DNA from: Flavobacteriales bacterium
GTDB lineage: Bacteria > Bacteroidota > Bacteroidia > Flavobacteriales_D > Crocinitomicaceae
Direction: 5' to 3'
Assembly: GCA_947380375.1 (NCBI GenBank)
Contig: CANCQX010000010.1
Span: forward strand, 1-41,669
DNA: 41,669 bases
Shown here: positions 8,881 to 17,504 of the stretch, piece by piece
Layout of the letters: each line of letters begins with the position of its first letter
Position numbering within the stretch: position 1 is the stretch's first letter
Translations under genes and position numbers: made by a program
Notes under the pieces: model-generated
Told to the model about the DNA's origin: nothing
Databases searched by the model: none
The model's input: the letters and a program-made list of their open reading frames with translations, nothing else

Positions 8881-8945
8881 AGAATAAAATAAATGGTAAT
8901 AAAGGTGAAATAAAAAGGATTAATTGAATTTAGAAAGAAATTAGC

Positions 8946-9944
8946 TTAGCTCAATTTATCTGCTAATATTCGCATTTCGATTGAAGGTGATATTTTTTCG
9001 TAAAGAATATTATAAACAGCTTCAACAATTGGTAATTCAACTTGGAATTTTTTATTGATTTCAATTAAGCATTTTGTAGCATAATAACCTTCAGCAATCA
9101 TTTCCATTTCTAATTGTGCCGTTTTCACTGAATATCCTTTTCCTATCATAAAACCAAATGTTCTATTTCTTGAAAACTTAGAATAAGCCGTTACTAATAA
9201 ATCACCTAGATAAGCACTTGACTTTACATCTCGGTGAATTGGATTTATTTCATCAATAAAATTTTCAATTTCTTGAATTGCATTTGAAATTAAAACAGAT
9301 TGAAAGTTATCTCCATAACCTAATCCTGAACAAATACCGGATGCTAAAGCATATATATTTTTTAATACAGCTGAAAATTCAGTTCCAAATAAATCATCAG
9401 AAACTGTGGTTTTAATATAACGGCAAGCTAATAATTTAGCCAAATGTTCTGCGCTTTTTTCACGTTGACAAGCAATTGTTAAATACGACAATCGTTCTAA
9501 CGCAACCTCTTCCGCGTGACAAGGCCCACAAATAATTCCAATTTTATCGTAGGGAGTTCCAAACGTTTTATGAATAAAGCGCGCTGGAATTGCATTGTAT
9601 TCAGGTATAATACCTTTAACAGCCGAAAAAACAACTTTGTCTTTAAAAAGTTCTTTTGGAAAATTTTCAAATATTTTAACCAAAAATGCAGAAGGAGTAG
9701 CAATGATAATTATATCGGCATTCCCAATAATTGATTCTAAATCAGAACTTACATTAATTTTAGAAAGATCAAATTCTACTGATCGTAAATAGTTTGGGTT
9801 ATGCTTGTAATTTATAATATGGTCTACTGCATCATCATTCCTCATCCACCAATTAACAACAGGTAAATTATTGCATAAGATTTTAACAAGCGCTGTTGCC
9901 CAACTTCCGCCACCAATAACTGCTATATTGCTATTTTTTTCCAT
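8946..9944 (-). CDS. gpsA: Glycerol-3-phosphate dehydrogenase [NAD(P)+]
   Basis: The 332-residue cytoplasmic enzyme reduces dihydroxyacetone phosphate to sn-glycerol 3-phosphate, the backbone of membrane phospholipids. The N-terminal nucleotide-binding loop is VIGGGSWATAL (residues 9-19). SAVKGI, ICGPCHAEEVA and the helical C-terminal domain (FSAVLKNIYALASGICSGLG, then YLGDLLVTAYSKFSRNR) are all family features. CGPCHAEEV stands where proteobacterial enzymes have GPSFAKE, a form I associate with Bacteroidota. Length is normal. It is followed by the aspartate kinase gene and preceded by mazF on the same strand. Confidence 0.94.
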   Translation of the reverse strand: MEKNSNIAVIGGGSWATALVKILCNNLPVVNWWMRNDDAVDHIINYKHNPNYLRSVEFDLSKINVSSDLESIIGNADIIIIATPSAFLVKIFENFPKELFKDKVVFSAVKGIIPEYNAIPARFIHKTFGTPYDKIGIICGPCHAEEVALERLSYLTIACQREKSAEHLAKLLACRYIKTTVSDDLFGTEFSAVLKNIYALASGICSGLGYGDNFQSVLISNAIQEIENFIDEINPIHRDVKSSAYLGDLLVTAYSKFSRNRTFGFMIGKGYSVKTAQLEMEMIAEGYYATKCLIEINKKFQVELPIVEAVYNILYEKISPSIEMRILADKLS

Positions 9945-9995
9945 TTAATACAATGTAAAAATAGAAAAATTATTTGAATTTATAATTATTGGTGA

Positions 9996-10319
9996 TTAAT
10001 CAACAAATGTTTCTTTAATTGTAGATTTTACATTTGTAATTTCTTTATCTGATAAAAATCCAAAAATTTTGATGACTCGTTTTTTATCTATAGTTCTAAT
10101 TTGATCTATTACAACCCATCCTTTTGTTTTGTTATGTTTTATTTCAACTCTAGTTGGGTAATTTTTAGAACTACTTGTCATCGGCGCAACAACAATTGTT
10201 TCAATATAATTATTCATTTCATCAGGAGAAATAATTACACAAGGACGCGTTTTTTTCATCTCACTTCCGATAGTTGGATCAAGATTAACAAGTATAATTT
10301 GATATTGTTTTAAGTCCAT
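9996..10319 (-). CDS. mazF: MazF/PemK-family toxin, mRNA endoribonuclease
   Basis: The 107-residue protein has the MazF fold: an early QIILVNLDPTIGSEMKKTRPCVIIS segment with the conserved GSE and K(T)RP residues, then VVAPMTSS and GWVVIDQIRTIDKKRV. Family members cut single-stranded RNA at short specific sequences and stop growth when not bound by their antitoxin. The start codon overlaps the end of the antitoxin gene by 10 bases, the usual coupled arrangement. The cut site cannot be read from sequence. All key regions are present, so the toxin looks intact. Confidence 0.88.
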   Translation of the reverse strand: MDLKQYQIILVNLDPTIGSEMKKTRPCVIISPDEMNNYIETIVVAPMTSSSKNYPTRVEIKHNKTKGWVVIDQIRTIDKKRVIKIFGFLSDKEITNVKSTIKETFVD

Positions 10320-10555
10320 TCTTCGAAATTTTCGTCTTCAAATACGTCGTTCATAAGTGGTTTATCATCACCATTTTCGTGCATTTTTTTAAATGCTTTA
10401 TCCCACCCTTTTCTAGCTGATGTTTTTGGCTTTAAGATAATATAACCTTTTTCGAGTATTAATTCTATTGAATCTTGAATATTATATTTTTCAAGAATAG
10501 TTTTTGGTAATCGAATACCTTTTGAATTACCTATTGATATAAGAGAAATTTCCAT
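10310..10555 (-). CDS. mazE: MazE-family antitoxin (AbrB-type DNA-binding)
   Basis: The 81-residue protein starts with a swapped-hairpin AbrB/MazE domain (ISLISIGNSKGIRLPKTILE, residues 3-22), which dimerises and binds the operon's own operator. The acidic C-terminal tail (about 60-81, rich in D and E) is the part that wraps the toxin in this family. It overlaps mazF by 10 bases and comes first, so antitoxin is made before toxin. A 10-bp perfect inverted repeat carrying the -7 box lies just upstream and suits autoregulation. Confidence 0.88.
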   Translation of the reverse strand: MEISLISIGNSKGIRLPKTILEKYNIQDSIELILEKGYIILKPKTSARKGWDKAFKKMHENGDDKPLMNDVFEDENFEEWT

Positions 10556-10565
10556 AATTCGTAGT

Positions 10566-10594
10566 TTTATGTAATTACAAAGTTATTACATAAA
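10566..10594 (-). promoter_or_regulatory. mazEF operator-promoter palindrome
   Basis: TTTATGTAAT (10566-10575) and ATTACATAAA (10585-10594) form a perfect 10-bp inverted repeat with a 9-base spacer, 11 bases before the mazE start. On the minus strand the spacer and arm carry TAACTTTG (10578-10585), a full -7 box, with TTG 20 bases upstream. Binding of MazE or MazEF here would cover the promoter. Confidence 0.7.
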
Positions 10595-10744
10595 CTTGAA
10601 TTTCACAATTTTATTTTGAATTTTCGTGTAATATAAATTAATGTTAGGTCTTTAGTTTAAAAATCATTATGAATATAGAAGTGAATTCTTTAATTAAACT
10701 AGAAATAAGTCTAATGTCAATCGTCTTTTAATCTATTGTCTCCT

Positions 10745-11467
10745 TTAGAGTTCCCCAATCAACTCTAATGTTTCTTTTGAAGCTGCTTGTTCAGCCATTT
10801 TTTTTGAACTTCCAATTCCACGTCCGTAATGAATATCGTTTATAATTGTAAGAACAGAATAAATCCAATTACTTCCATTGTTTTCCTCTGACAAAACAAG
10901 AAAATCTAATTTGAATTGATTTTTCTGACTCCAAATGTATAATTTTGATTTAAAATCAATTTCCTCTTCAAGTATTCTGTTGAGGTCTAGATAATTTTTA
11001 AAAACAGAATTATTAATCGTTTTTTTAGCAGAATCATATCCCCCATCCAAATAAATAGCTCCTATAATTGCTTCAAAAGCATTTCCTTCAAGGGTATTTA
11101 AATTAATAGTTCGACCTTTTTGATAACGAATAATTTGTCTTAATTCCATTTCTTCGGCAATTAAAGAAAGTGTTTTACGGCTAACTAATTTCGATTTAAT
11201 TTTAGTTAATTCACCTTCGTCATCATTTGGAAAACGATTGAAAACAAATTCAGCAACAATAGCATCTAGAATAGAATCACCCAAGAACTCTAGCCTTTCG
11301 TTAGAAGTTTCGGATATACTACTGTAGCTCAAAGACTTATGAGTAACCGCTTGTATGAAAAAATATAAATTTTTTGGACGGTAACCAAACCTATTAATTA
11401 TAAATCGTTTAATTTTTCTTTCACTCTTTGATTTATTGAACGAAAAGAATGTACTAAACGAAAACAA
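10745..11467 (-). CDS. rnc: Ribonuclease III
   Basis: The 240-residue enzyme cuts double-stranded RNA, including rRNA precursors. The catalytic signature ERLEFLGDS is at residues 57-65, and the second acidic region is GNAFEAIIGAIYLDGG. A double-stranded RNA-binding domain fills about residues 170-240 and ends with the helix SSKKMAEQAASKETLELIG. It is the third gene of acpP-fabF-rnc, three bases after the fabF stop. Start MFSFSTFF is the natural choice given that spacing. Confidence 0.94.
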   Translation of the reverse strand: MFSFSTFFSFNKSKSERKIKRFIINRFGYRPKNLYFFIQAVTHKSLSYSSISETSNERLEFLGDSILDAIVAEFVFNRFPNDDEGELTKIKSKLVSRKTLSLIAEEMELRQIIRYQKGRTINLNTLEGNAFEAIIGAIYLDGGYDSAKKTINNSVFKNYLDLNRILEEEIDFKSKLYIWSQKNQFKLDFLVLSEENNGSNWIYSVLTIINDIHYGRGIGSSKKMAEQAASKETLELIGEL

Positions 11468-11470
11468 ATT

Positions 11471-12724
11471 TTATCCTTTAAATTTTTTAACTATTACACT
11501 TGTATTATGTCCACCAAATCCAAATGTATTAGATATAGCAACATTTACAACTCTTTCTTGTGCTTTGTTAAACGTGAAATTTAATTTATTGTCAATTTCT
11601 GGATCATCAGTAAAATGATTTATTGTTGGAGGAACAATATCATTTTTAACAGCCAAAATACATGCAATCGCTTCAATAGCACCTGCAGCACCTAATAAAT
11701 GACCTGTCATCGATTTAGTTGAACTTATGTTTAAGTTATAAGCATGTTCACCAAAAACATGTTGAATCGCTTTTACTTCTGCAACATCTCCTAGCGGAGT
11801 AGAAGTTCCATGAACATTTACATAATCTACTTCCGAAGGATGCATATTAGCATCATCTAAAGCAGAAATCATCGTGTTTCTAGCGCCTAATCCTTCAGGA
11901 TGTGGAGCAGTCATATGATATGCATCTCCAGACATTCCGCCACCTACAACTTCTGCATAGATAGTAGCACCTCTTTTAATAGCATGCTCATACTCTTCTA
12001 AAATGATAGCACCTGCACCTTCTCCTAATACAAAACCTTCACGATCTAAATCGAAAGGACGAGAAGCTGTTTGTGGGTCATCATTTCTTGTTGATAATGC
12101 TTTTAATGCATTAAAACCTCCAATACCCATTTGATTAACAGCAGCCTCAGAACCTCCTGTAACGAAAGCATCAGCTTTTCCTAAACGAATGTAATTGTAA
12201 GCATCAATAATTGCATTCGTAGCTGAAGCACAAGCAGATACAGTAACGTAGTTTGGTCCACGTAAACCATATTTGATAGAAATATGCCCCGCAGCAATAT
12301 CAGCAATCATTTTAGGAATAAAGAATGGATTAATTTTAGGCGTTCCATCACCTTGAAAAAAGTTTTGAGCTTCGTCTTGGAACGTTTTCAATCCACCAAT
12401 TCCTGAACCCCAAATAACACCGATACGGTCTACATTAGGATTTGATTCCATTAACCCAGAATCCGCCATAGCTTCTGCAGCAGAAACCATGGCGTACTGA
12501 GAAAATTGATCTAATTTTCTTGCTTCTTTACGATCGATAAAGTCTTCCACATTGAAGTTCTTTACTTCACAAGCAAATTGAGTTTTGAACAAAGAGGCGT
12601 CAAATTGTTGGATAGCAGCAGCACCGCTTTTACCTTGAACTAATGATTCCCAATATTCGGCAACCGTATTTCCAATTGGCGTAAGCGCGCCCAAACCTGT
12701 AACTACAACTCTCTTTAATTCCAT
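11471..12724 (-). CDS. fabF: Beta-ketoacyl-ACP synthase II
   Basis: The 417-residue condensing enzyme extends acyl-ACP with malonyl-ACP in fatty acid synthesis. The Cys-His-His triad is visible: C165 in VSACASATN, H305 in NVHGTSTPLGD and H342 in SMTGHLLGAAG. The end NTFGFGGHNTS is also typical. It lies 40 bases after acpP, its carrier protein partner, and immediately before rnc; this three-gene order is conserved widely in bacteria. Confidence 0.96.
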   Translation of the reverse strand: MELKRVVVTGLGALTPIGNTVAEYWESLVQGKSGAAAIQQFDASLFKTQFACEVKNFNVEDFIDRKEARKLDQFSQYAMVSAAEAMADSGLMESNPNVDRIGVIWGSGIGGLKTFQDEAQNFFQGDGTPKINPFFIPKMIADIAAGHISIKYGLRGPNYVTVSACASATNAIIDAYNYIRLGKADAFVTGGSEAAVNQMGIGGFNALKALSTRNDDPQTASRPFDLDREGFVLGEGAGAIILEEYEHAIKRGATIYAEVVGGGMSGDAYHMTAPHPEGLGARNTMISALDDANMHPSEVDYVNVHGTSTPLGDVAEVKAIQHVFGEHAYNLNISSTKSMTGHLLGAAGAIEAIACILAVKNDIVPPTINHFTDDPEIDNKLNFTFNKAQERVVNVAISNTFGFGGHNTSVIVKKFKG

Positions 12725-12764
12725 ACAGAATAACTTTGTTCAGCGTTCAATAATAATTTTGTTC

Positions 12765-13001
12765 TTAGTTTTTGTGCTCTTCGATGTAAGAAACAGCATC
12801 ACCAACAGTTTGGATTTTTTCTGCTTGATCATCTGGAATAGCAATATTGAATTCTTTTTCAAATTCCATAATCAATTCTACAGTGTCAAGAGAATCAGCT
12901 CCAAGGTCATTTGTGAAACTCGCTTCGTTAGTTACTTCGCTCTCTTCAACTCCTAATTTATCTACTATAATAGATATTACTTTCGTTTTGATTTCAGACA
13001 T
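12765..13001 (-). CDS. acpP: Acyl carrier protein
   Basis: The 78-residue acidic carrier protein holds growing acyl chains on a phosphopantetheine arm attached to the serine of [12 protein letters not shown] (Ser about 36). The reading frame stays open upstream to 13133, but the true start is the ATG at 12999-13001 (MSEIKTKV), which gives the normal ACP length; the upstream extension is low-complexity and unlike any ACP. It is first in acpP-fabF-rnc and divergent from purN. Confidence 0.95.
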   Translation of the reverse strand: MSEIKTKVISIIVDKLGVEESEVTNEASFTNDLGADSLDTVELIMEFEKEFNIAIPDDQAEKIQTVGDAVSYIEEHKN

Positions 13002-13057
13002 TTCTATTTTTTTTAATGAATTATAAGTCACAAAGAAAAAAATTTTGTAGCTAAAAA

Positions 13058-13065
13058 CAAAATTA
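13058..13065 (-). promoter_or_regulatory. Candidate -7 box of the acpP-fabF-rnc operon
   Basis: The minus strand reads TAATTTTG, matching TAnnTTTG, with a TTG 16 bases further upstream, slightly closer than usual. It predicts a leader of about 50 nt before acpP. Confidence 0.45.
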
Positions 13066-13230
13066 TTAATCATATTATTATCAACTTGACTAAAATTCAA
13101 TTGTTTAAAATACCTCAACAACTCTATTAACAAAGGATTACAGCTTATTTTTATTAGAATAATATATATTGAAATTTAATTTTTAAACAAAAATGAACTA
13201 CCGAACTACTCTAAATAGGATGATACTTTT

Positions 13231-13238
13231 TAACTTTG
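13231..13238 (+). promoter_or_regulatory. purN -7 box adjoining the start codon
   Basis: TAACTTTG matches the consensus exactly and ends four bases before the purN ATG. Transcription would begin at the start codon itself. The -33 element is not clear. Confidence 0.6.
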
Positions 13239-13242
13239 CCGT

Positions 13243-13815
13243 ATGAAAAAAATTAAACTTGCACTATTTGCTTCTGGAAATGGCAGTAATGCTCTAAATA
13301 TTATTGATTATTTTTCATTTAGTTCATTAATTGAAATTGGCTTTGTTTTAACGAATAAAAAAGATGCACCAATTGTTGAATTAGCTCAAAAAAAGAACGT
13401 TGAAACATTGATTTTATCGAATGATGAAGTTTCAAACGGAACTTTACTCACTAAAATATGCTTGGAAAAAGGGATTGACTTTATCATTTTAGCTGGTTAT
13501 CTTCGAAAAATTCCAGCAGAATTATTGACCAATTATTCCAATAAAATCATAAATGTTCATCCTGCACTTCTTCCCAAATTTGGAGGTCAAGGAATGTATG
13601 GGAACAAAGTTCATAAAGCTGTATTTGAATCTGAAGAATTTGAAACGGGTATTACCATTCATTTTGTTAACGAACATTTTGATGAAGGCAAGGTAATCGC
13701 TCAATTTTATTGTGAAGTGACCAAAAACGATACAATAGAAACTATACAAGCAAAAGTTCAGAAATTAGAACATAACTATTTTCCTATTGTTATTGAAAAA
13801 ACGATTCTAAATTAA
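13243..13815 (+). CDS. purN: Phosphoribosylglycinamide formyltransferase
   Basis: The 190-residue enzyme transfers a formyl group from 10-formyl-THF to GAR in purine synthesis. The phosphate-binding loop FASGNGSNA (residues 9-17) and the catalytic residues N104 and H106 (INVHPALLP) and D147 (EHFDEGK) are all present. Length is normal. It is transcribed away from acpP, an arrangement also found in other Flavobacteriia. No Shine-Dalgarno site precedes the ATG, in keeping with a leaderless mRNA. Confidence 0.95.
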   Translation: MKKIKLALFASGNGSNALNIIDYFSFSSLIEIGFVLTNKKDAPIVELAQKKNVETLILSNDEVSNGTLLTKICLEKGIDFIILAGYLRKIPAELLTNYSNKIINVHPALLPKFGGQGMYGNKVHKAVFESEEFETGITIHFVNEHFDEGKVIAQFYCEVTKNDTIETIQAKVQKLEHNYFPIVIEKTILN

Positions 13816-13897
13816 TTGATAATTATCAATTGACACTTGTCACAAACATAGCACTCTAGTCTTTGAACTCGAAGAGCGGTCTATTGTCTAATAAAAT

Positions 13898-15571
13898 CTA
13901 TTTAACTTCAATTCCATTTGAGAAATTTTTCTCGTTGATAATTTTTCCGTTTTCGTTGTAGATAATGAATTTACCATTTTTCACACCTTTTGAGTAATTA
14001 ATTTCTGATGAAATTTTACCATTTCTATCGTATTGTCTCATAGGACCATCCAATTCACCTTTTTTATAAGTAGTAAAAACAGCCGTCATTTTTCCGCCTG
14101 GATAGAAATCAATCCATTCGCCTTCTTTATGACCATTTTTATAGTTTCCTTCTTCTGTCTTTTTAAAATCTTTTTTAGAATAAGAAATGGAATGACCGTT
14201 TTTAATACTTTCTTTAACAGTATGATTTTTCATATAGCCATACTCCATTTTTGATTTTACATCTGCAACTTTGTAGTTAATTAATTCTTTGGGTTGACCA
14301 TTCTCGTAATATTCTACCCACTCGCCTGATTTAAAATTCTGTTTGTAATGTCCTGTTAATTTAGGGTTACCTGTAGGAGAAAATGACTTCCAAGCTCCGT
14401 GCATTTCGCCGTGTTTAAAAGCAACCGAATTCTTTAATTTTCCATCTTCCCAATAATTCAACCATTCGCCCTCTTCTTTTCCTTTTTCATATATACCGTC
14501 CATTAATAGCGTTCCATTTTCATACCAGGTTTGCCACCTTCCTTCTTTTAAGTCATTTAGAAAATCTCCTTTTTTAAAGGTTGACCCATCTTTGTATAAA
14601 TAATGCCAATTCCCTGATTTTAAACCTACAGTATAATGAGCTGTATATGATTTTTCTCCAGTAGGATACCAATAAATCCATTCTCCATCTTGAAGGTCTT
14701 TTACAAAATCACCTTGCATATCGGGAGTTCCAGTATTAGTGAACCATTTCCAAAAACCATCTTTCTTGCCATTTAAATAATTCCCATTAACGTTTAGTTG
14801 ACCTTTATCGTAAAAGTAGTTGTAAGGACCATTTAAAATACCATTTTTGTATGTACTTGTTTTTTCTAAATCTCCAGTGTAGTAGTAATATTTCCATTCT
14901 CCATCTTTTTCACCATCTTTGAATGAACCAGTTAAAAGATTATAGCCATAAATACTACGATCTTCAAAAGGACCATTCGGACGACCATTTTTGTAGTTGT
15001 ACCATTCTTTTATTGTACCAGTCGAATGAAAAGTAGTAAATTCGCCATTACCATCAATAATTGTTTGAGTATGTTTTGCATCAGGTAACCAAAATGCTCT
15101 TATGAAAGTGATGCTATCTATTTCTTCTTCCAATGAACGTTCTCTTCCATCTAAATAATAATTTTTCCAAATTCCTTTTGGGCGATTCATTTCGAACATT
15201 CCTTCTCTCGAAAGTAAACCAGTTTCATTCCATTCTCGGTAAACACTATCTTGATTACCCATTTTAAAATATCCTTCTTGTTTTAATTTCCCGTTTGGAT
15301 AATACAAAACAACTTTTCCATCTAACTTTTCACGGTTGTAATTTCGTTCTTCTTGTAAAACACCATATTTGTCGTAATAAGACCATTTACCATGTTTTTC
15401 TTTACTTTCTCCCCTTCCATCAACAAAATAACATCCAGAAGCTTGAACTTTTGTTTTATTAAAATCCCAATAAGTGACTTCTTTTTTAGAAAGATTTTCA
15501 CTTTTTATACTATTTTGAGCAAATATCGAGATAGGAAAAATTAGTAAGGCAATTTTTAAATAATTCAACAT
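13898..15571 (-). CDS. Exported MORN-variant repeat protein
   Basis: The 557-residue protein has a signal peptide (MLNYLKIALLIFPISIFAQ). It is then made almost entirely of repeats of about 23 residues with the pattern G.W..YY.NG.....G.Y.NG, roughly twenty in number, from about residue 60 to the end. This is the MORN-variant repeat that gives such proteins the misleading label 'YwqK-family antitoxin'; there is no toxin partner here. The repeats form stacked beta-hairpins and probably serve as a binding surface in the periplasm or outer membrane. No catalytic motif and no type IX sorting tail is visible. It lies 48 bases downstream of the LysE-family gene. Confidence 0.82.
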   Translation of the reverse strand: MLNYLKIALLIFPISIFAQNSIKSENLSKKEVTYWDFNKTKVQASGCYFVDGRGESKEKHGKWSYYDKYGVLQEERNYNREKLDGKVVLYYPNGKLKQEGYFKMGNQDSVYREWNETGLLSREGMFEMNRPKGIWKNYYLDGRERSLEEEIDSITFIRAFWLPDAKHTQTIIDGNGEFTTFHSTGTIKEWYNYKNGRPNGPFEDRSIYGYNLLTGSFKDGEKDGEWKYYYYTGDLEKTSTYKNGILNGPYNYFYDKGQLNVNGNYLNGKKDGFWKWFTNTGTPDMQGDFVKDLQDGEWIYWYPTGEKSYTAHYTVGLKSGNWHYLYKDGSTFKKGDFLNDLKEGRWQTWYENGTLLMDGIYEKGKEEGEWLNYWEDGKLKNSVAFKHGEMHGAWKSFSPTGNPKLTGHYKQNFKSGEWVEYYENGQPKELINYKVADVKSKMEYGYMKNHTVKESIKNGHSISYSKKDFKKTEEGNYKNGHKEGEWIDFYPGGKMTAVFTTYKKGELDGPMRQYDRNGKISSEINYSKGVKNGKFIIYNENGKIINEKNFSNGIEVK

Positions 15572-15619
15572 ACATATATCTTTTGAAATTTATAATATAC
15601 CATTTTTTGATAGTAGAAA

Positions 15620-16270
15620 TTACATACTTCCACTAATTCCTTTGATTAGCAAAAAGACTCCAAAACCAACAAATACAATACCAATAAATTGGTTTAAAGA
15701 TTTTAATAAGTTATCAGTTACCAATGGTCTTAGTTTTTTCGCGCCTAAAATTTTAAGAACATCGAAAAAGAAAAAAGTTAGCATAATAATCATTATAAAA
15801 AACATAACTGGAGCAGATTCGCCATTAGGTAATCTTGTGCTTTTAGAAGCTAAAGTCATAACGCTAAACCAATAAAAAATGACTAAAGGATTAGCAAAAT
15901 TGAGCAAAAACCCCTTTAAAAAAAGAAATAAATAATCTTTTTGATTTTGAATTACATTGCCATCATCATCCAAAGGTGGATGTTTTAATTTTTTAAAAAA
16001 ATTAACAGTTCCGTAAATTACGAACAATGCTCCTCCAATTATTTTTGCAATTTCAGTGTTTTTACCTTCTGTTAAATTAGCAACTTCAGAATAAAAAATA
16101 TAAGCTATTAGAATATAGATAAAATCACTCAACAATACACCTGCATCAAAAGAAAGTGCCGCTCTAGCACCCTTTCTAATACTAGTTTCTAGCAAAACAA
16201 AAAAAACGGGTCCTACCATTATGCTTAACACAAATCCAGTGACTATCCCTTTTAAAATTAAATCTAACAA
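15620..16270 (-). CDS. LysE-family amino acid exporter
   Basis: The 216-residue integral membrane protein has about six hydrophobic segments and the conserved N-terminal GPVFFVLLETSIRKGARAALSFDAGVLLSD region split across the first two helices (about 21-51). LysE/RhtB proteins export amino acids or similar small molecules; the substrate is unknown. The start appears to be TTG at 16268-16270, because the next Met (residue 18) would remove most of the first membrane helix. A minus-strand TATTTTTG sequence precedes the start. Confidence 0.82.
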   Translation of the reverse strand: MLDLILKGIVTGFVLSIMVGPVFFVLLETSIRKGARAALSFDAGVLLSDFIYILIAYIFYSEVANLTEGKNTEIAKIIGGALFVIYGTVNFFKKLKHPPLDDDGNVIQNQKDYLFLFLKGFLLNFANPLVIFYWFSVMTLASKSTRLPNGESAPVMFFIMIIMLTFFFFDVLKILGAKKLRPLVTDNLLKSLNQFIGIVFVGFGVFLLIKGISGSM

Positions 16271-16332
16271 AATTTAAAAATTGGTTTCTACAAAAATAGC
16301 AATTTCAGAGTCTAAAGCAAGTCATTAAATTC

Positions 16333-16376
16333 AAAAAGGGGTAAAACTCTATTAAATAGTGTATTTACCCCTTTTT
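16333..16376 (-). terminator. Terminator of the SPFH-protein gene
   Basis: AAAAAGGGGTAAA (16333-16345) pairs perfectly with TTTACCCCTTTTT (16364-16376), with further partial pairing inside. The T-run lies on the minus strand side, 16 bases after the SPFH stop. Confidence 0.8.
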
Positions 16377-16391
16377 TAAATTTAATTGAAT

Positions 16392-17177
16392 TTATTTGTC
16401 ACCTAACATCACTGGGATTTTTCCATCGGTTAAAATAATTTTTGCGTTTGGAGAATTAGATAATCCTCTCATCATTTCGATATAGTTATATTTTAACAAT
16501 GATTCTGATAATGAACTATTTATAATTAATTGTGCTTTTTTAATACCTTCAGCTTCAATCGTTAATCGTTCCGCTTCTTTAACAGCTTTTTGAATTACAA
16601 ATTCCATTTGAAGAGCTGCTTGTTCTGCACTCGCTTTCGACTGTATTGCCTGTGTCATTGCATTAGGTAAAATAATTTCTTTCAAAAGTACTGCATCTAT
16701 AACAAAACCAATTTTTGCAATGTGCTCTGATAATTCATCTGAAATTGCTTTTTCAACTAATTTTCTATCTATTGCATATAATTGTTTAGCATCATATCTG
16801 GCACTTACCTGGCGAGCAGTAGCTATAAAATTACTTTCTACAATTACTTTTTGATAATTGGAACCATAATTAATATAAATATCTCTTGCTGATTCTGGTT
16901 TTACGTGGTATAACAAGATTATTTCTGTTTTAACATTTAAACCTTCTTTTGTAGGTAATTCAAGTTGTTGATATAACTCAACCGTTCGGACATTTATTTT
17001 TACAATTTTAGTTACAAATGGGTTATATAACTTTGACCCTGAAGCAATAACACCTGGTTTTAATTTACCTATTGTTTGCTTCATACCAATTTGGCCTGGA
17101 CGAATAACAGTACACGAAGCTACCATTCCAATAACTAATGAAAAAGCAATTCCTTTTACAACATTTTTTGTTTTCAT
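16392..17177 (-). CDS. Prohibitin/SPFH-domain lipoprotein
   Basis: The 261-residue protein (ATG at 17175-17177) starts with a lipoprotein signal, MKTKNVVKGIAFSLVIGMVA, whose lipobox VASC places the lipidated Cys at 22. There is no acidic run after the Cys of the kind that sends Flavobacteriia lipoproteins to the surface, so it may face the periplasm. The SPFH domain follows (about 27-190), then an alanine- and glutamate-rich coiled coil (ASAEQAALQMEFVIQKAVKE). SPFH proteins form oligomeric membrane scaffolds, commonly around proteases. A lipid anchor in place of the usual membrane helix is noteworthy. An in-frame TTG three codons upstream is less likely. The promoter box TACTTTTG is at 17216-17223. 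Confidence 0.82.
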   Translation of the reverse strand: MKTKNVVKGIAFSLVIGMVASCTVIRPGQIGMKQTIGKLKPGVIASGSKLYNPFVTKIVKINVRTVELYQQLELPTKEGLNVKTEIILLYHVKPESARDIYINYGSNYQKVIVESNFIATARQVSARYDAKQLYAIDRKLVEKAISDELSEHIAKIGFVIDAVLLKEIILPNAMTQAIQSKASAEQAALQMEFVIQKAVKEAERLTIEAEGIKKAQLIINSSLSESLLKYNYIEMMRGLSNSPNAKIILTDGKIPVMLGDK

Positions 17178-17190
17178 AATACACAAAAAT

Positions 17191-17450
17191 TAATTCATTT
17201 TAAAGTGAGTTTTTCCAAAAGTATGGATTTATGCAAACGTATACTGTTAAATTTTAGTTACTTTAAACAGACTGATTTCAATCATCTTATATTCAAGCAA
17301 ATTAAACTCTCTAACTACTTCATTTGATGTTTTATTAACAAAACATTATGGTATCTTATACAATTTTTATATCGTTTTTATCTTTAGGTTTACACTGTTC
17401 TTTTTATGAGGATTTTTTTTAAATATTAAAAAATATTAGTTCTAGGAATT
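17191..17450. repeat. Tandem duplication, copy 1 (decayed)
   Basis: This block matches 17502-17763 at a shift of 311 bases with scattered substitutions; for example, both copies hold CAAAAGTA, ACAGACTGATTTCAATCATC and the small-gene start. Copy 1 has a base insertion in the gene and a damaged -7 box (TTCATTTG instead of TACATTTG). Confidence 0.9.
17348..17450 (+). pseudogene. Frameshifted copy of the small membrane-protein gene
   Basis: It starts like the intact gene 311 bases downstream (MVSYTIFISFLSLGL versus MVPYTIFISCLSLGL). An extra A after GGTTTAC then shifts the frame, and it stops ten codons later. Together with the damaged -7 box this marks a dead duplicate. Confidence 0.8.
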
Positions 17451-17504
17451 GTAGCTTCGATTTTAGCAGCAAATTTAACGTCATGCAATTGTCACACAAT
17501 TTAA
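17430..17504 (+). pseudogene. Remnant of a lipoprotein leader
   Basis: An open frame without a start codon reads KILVLGIVASILAANLTSC, a classic lipoprotein signal and lipobox, then four residues and a stop. It lies at the junction of the two duplicated blocks and may be the leftover front of a deleted lipoprotein gene. Confidence 0.4.

Noticed and set aside
13002-13133. Upstream extension of the acpP frame giving a 122-residue protein
   Set aside because: The extension is low-complexity and AT-rich, the 78-residue form from the inner ATG is the standard ACP, and the candidate promoter lies in the extension.
13814-13831. An 18-base palindrome at the purN stop (AATTGATAATTATCAATT)
   Set aside because: It is pure AT apart from one G and one C, has no T-run suited to termination, and could arise by chance in this DNA.
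13898-15571. Reading the MORN-repeat protein as an antitoxin
   Set aside because: The label comes from automatic naming of YwqK-like repeats; the protein is exported and has no toxin gene next to it.
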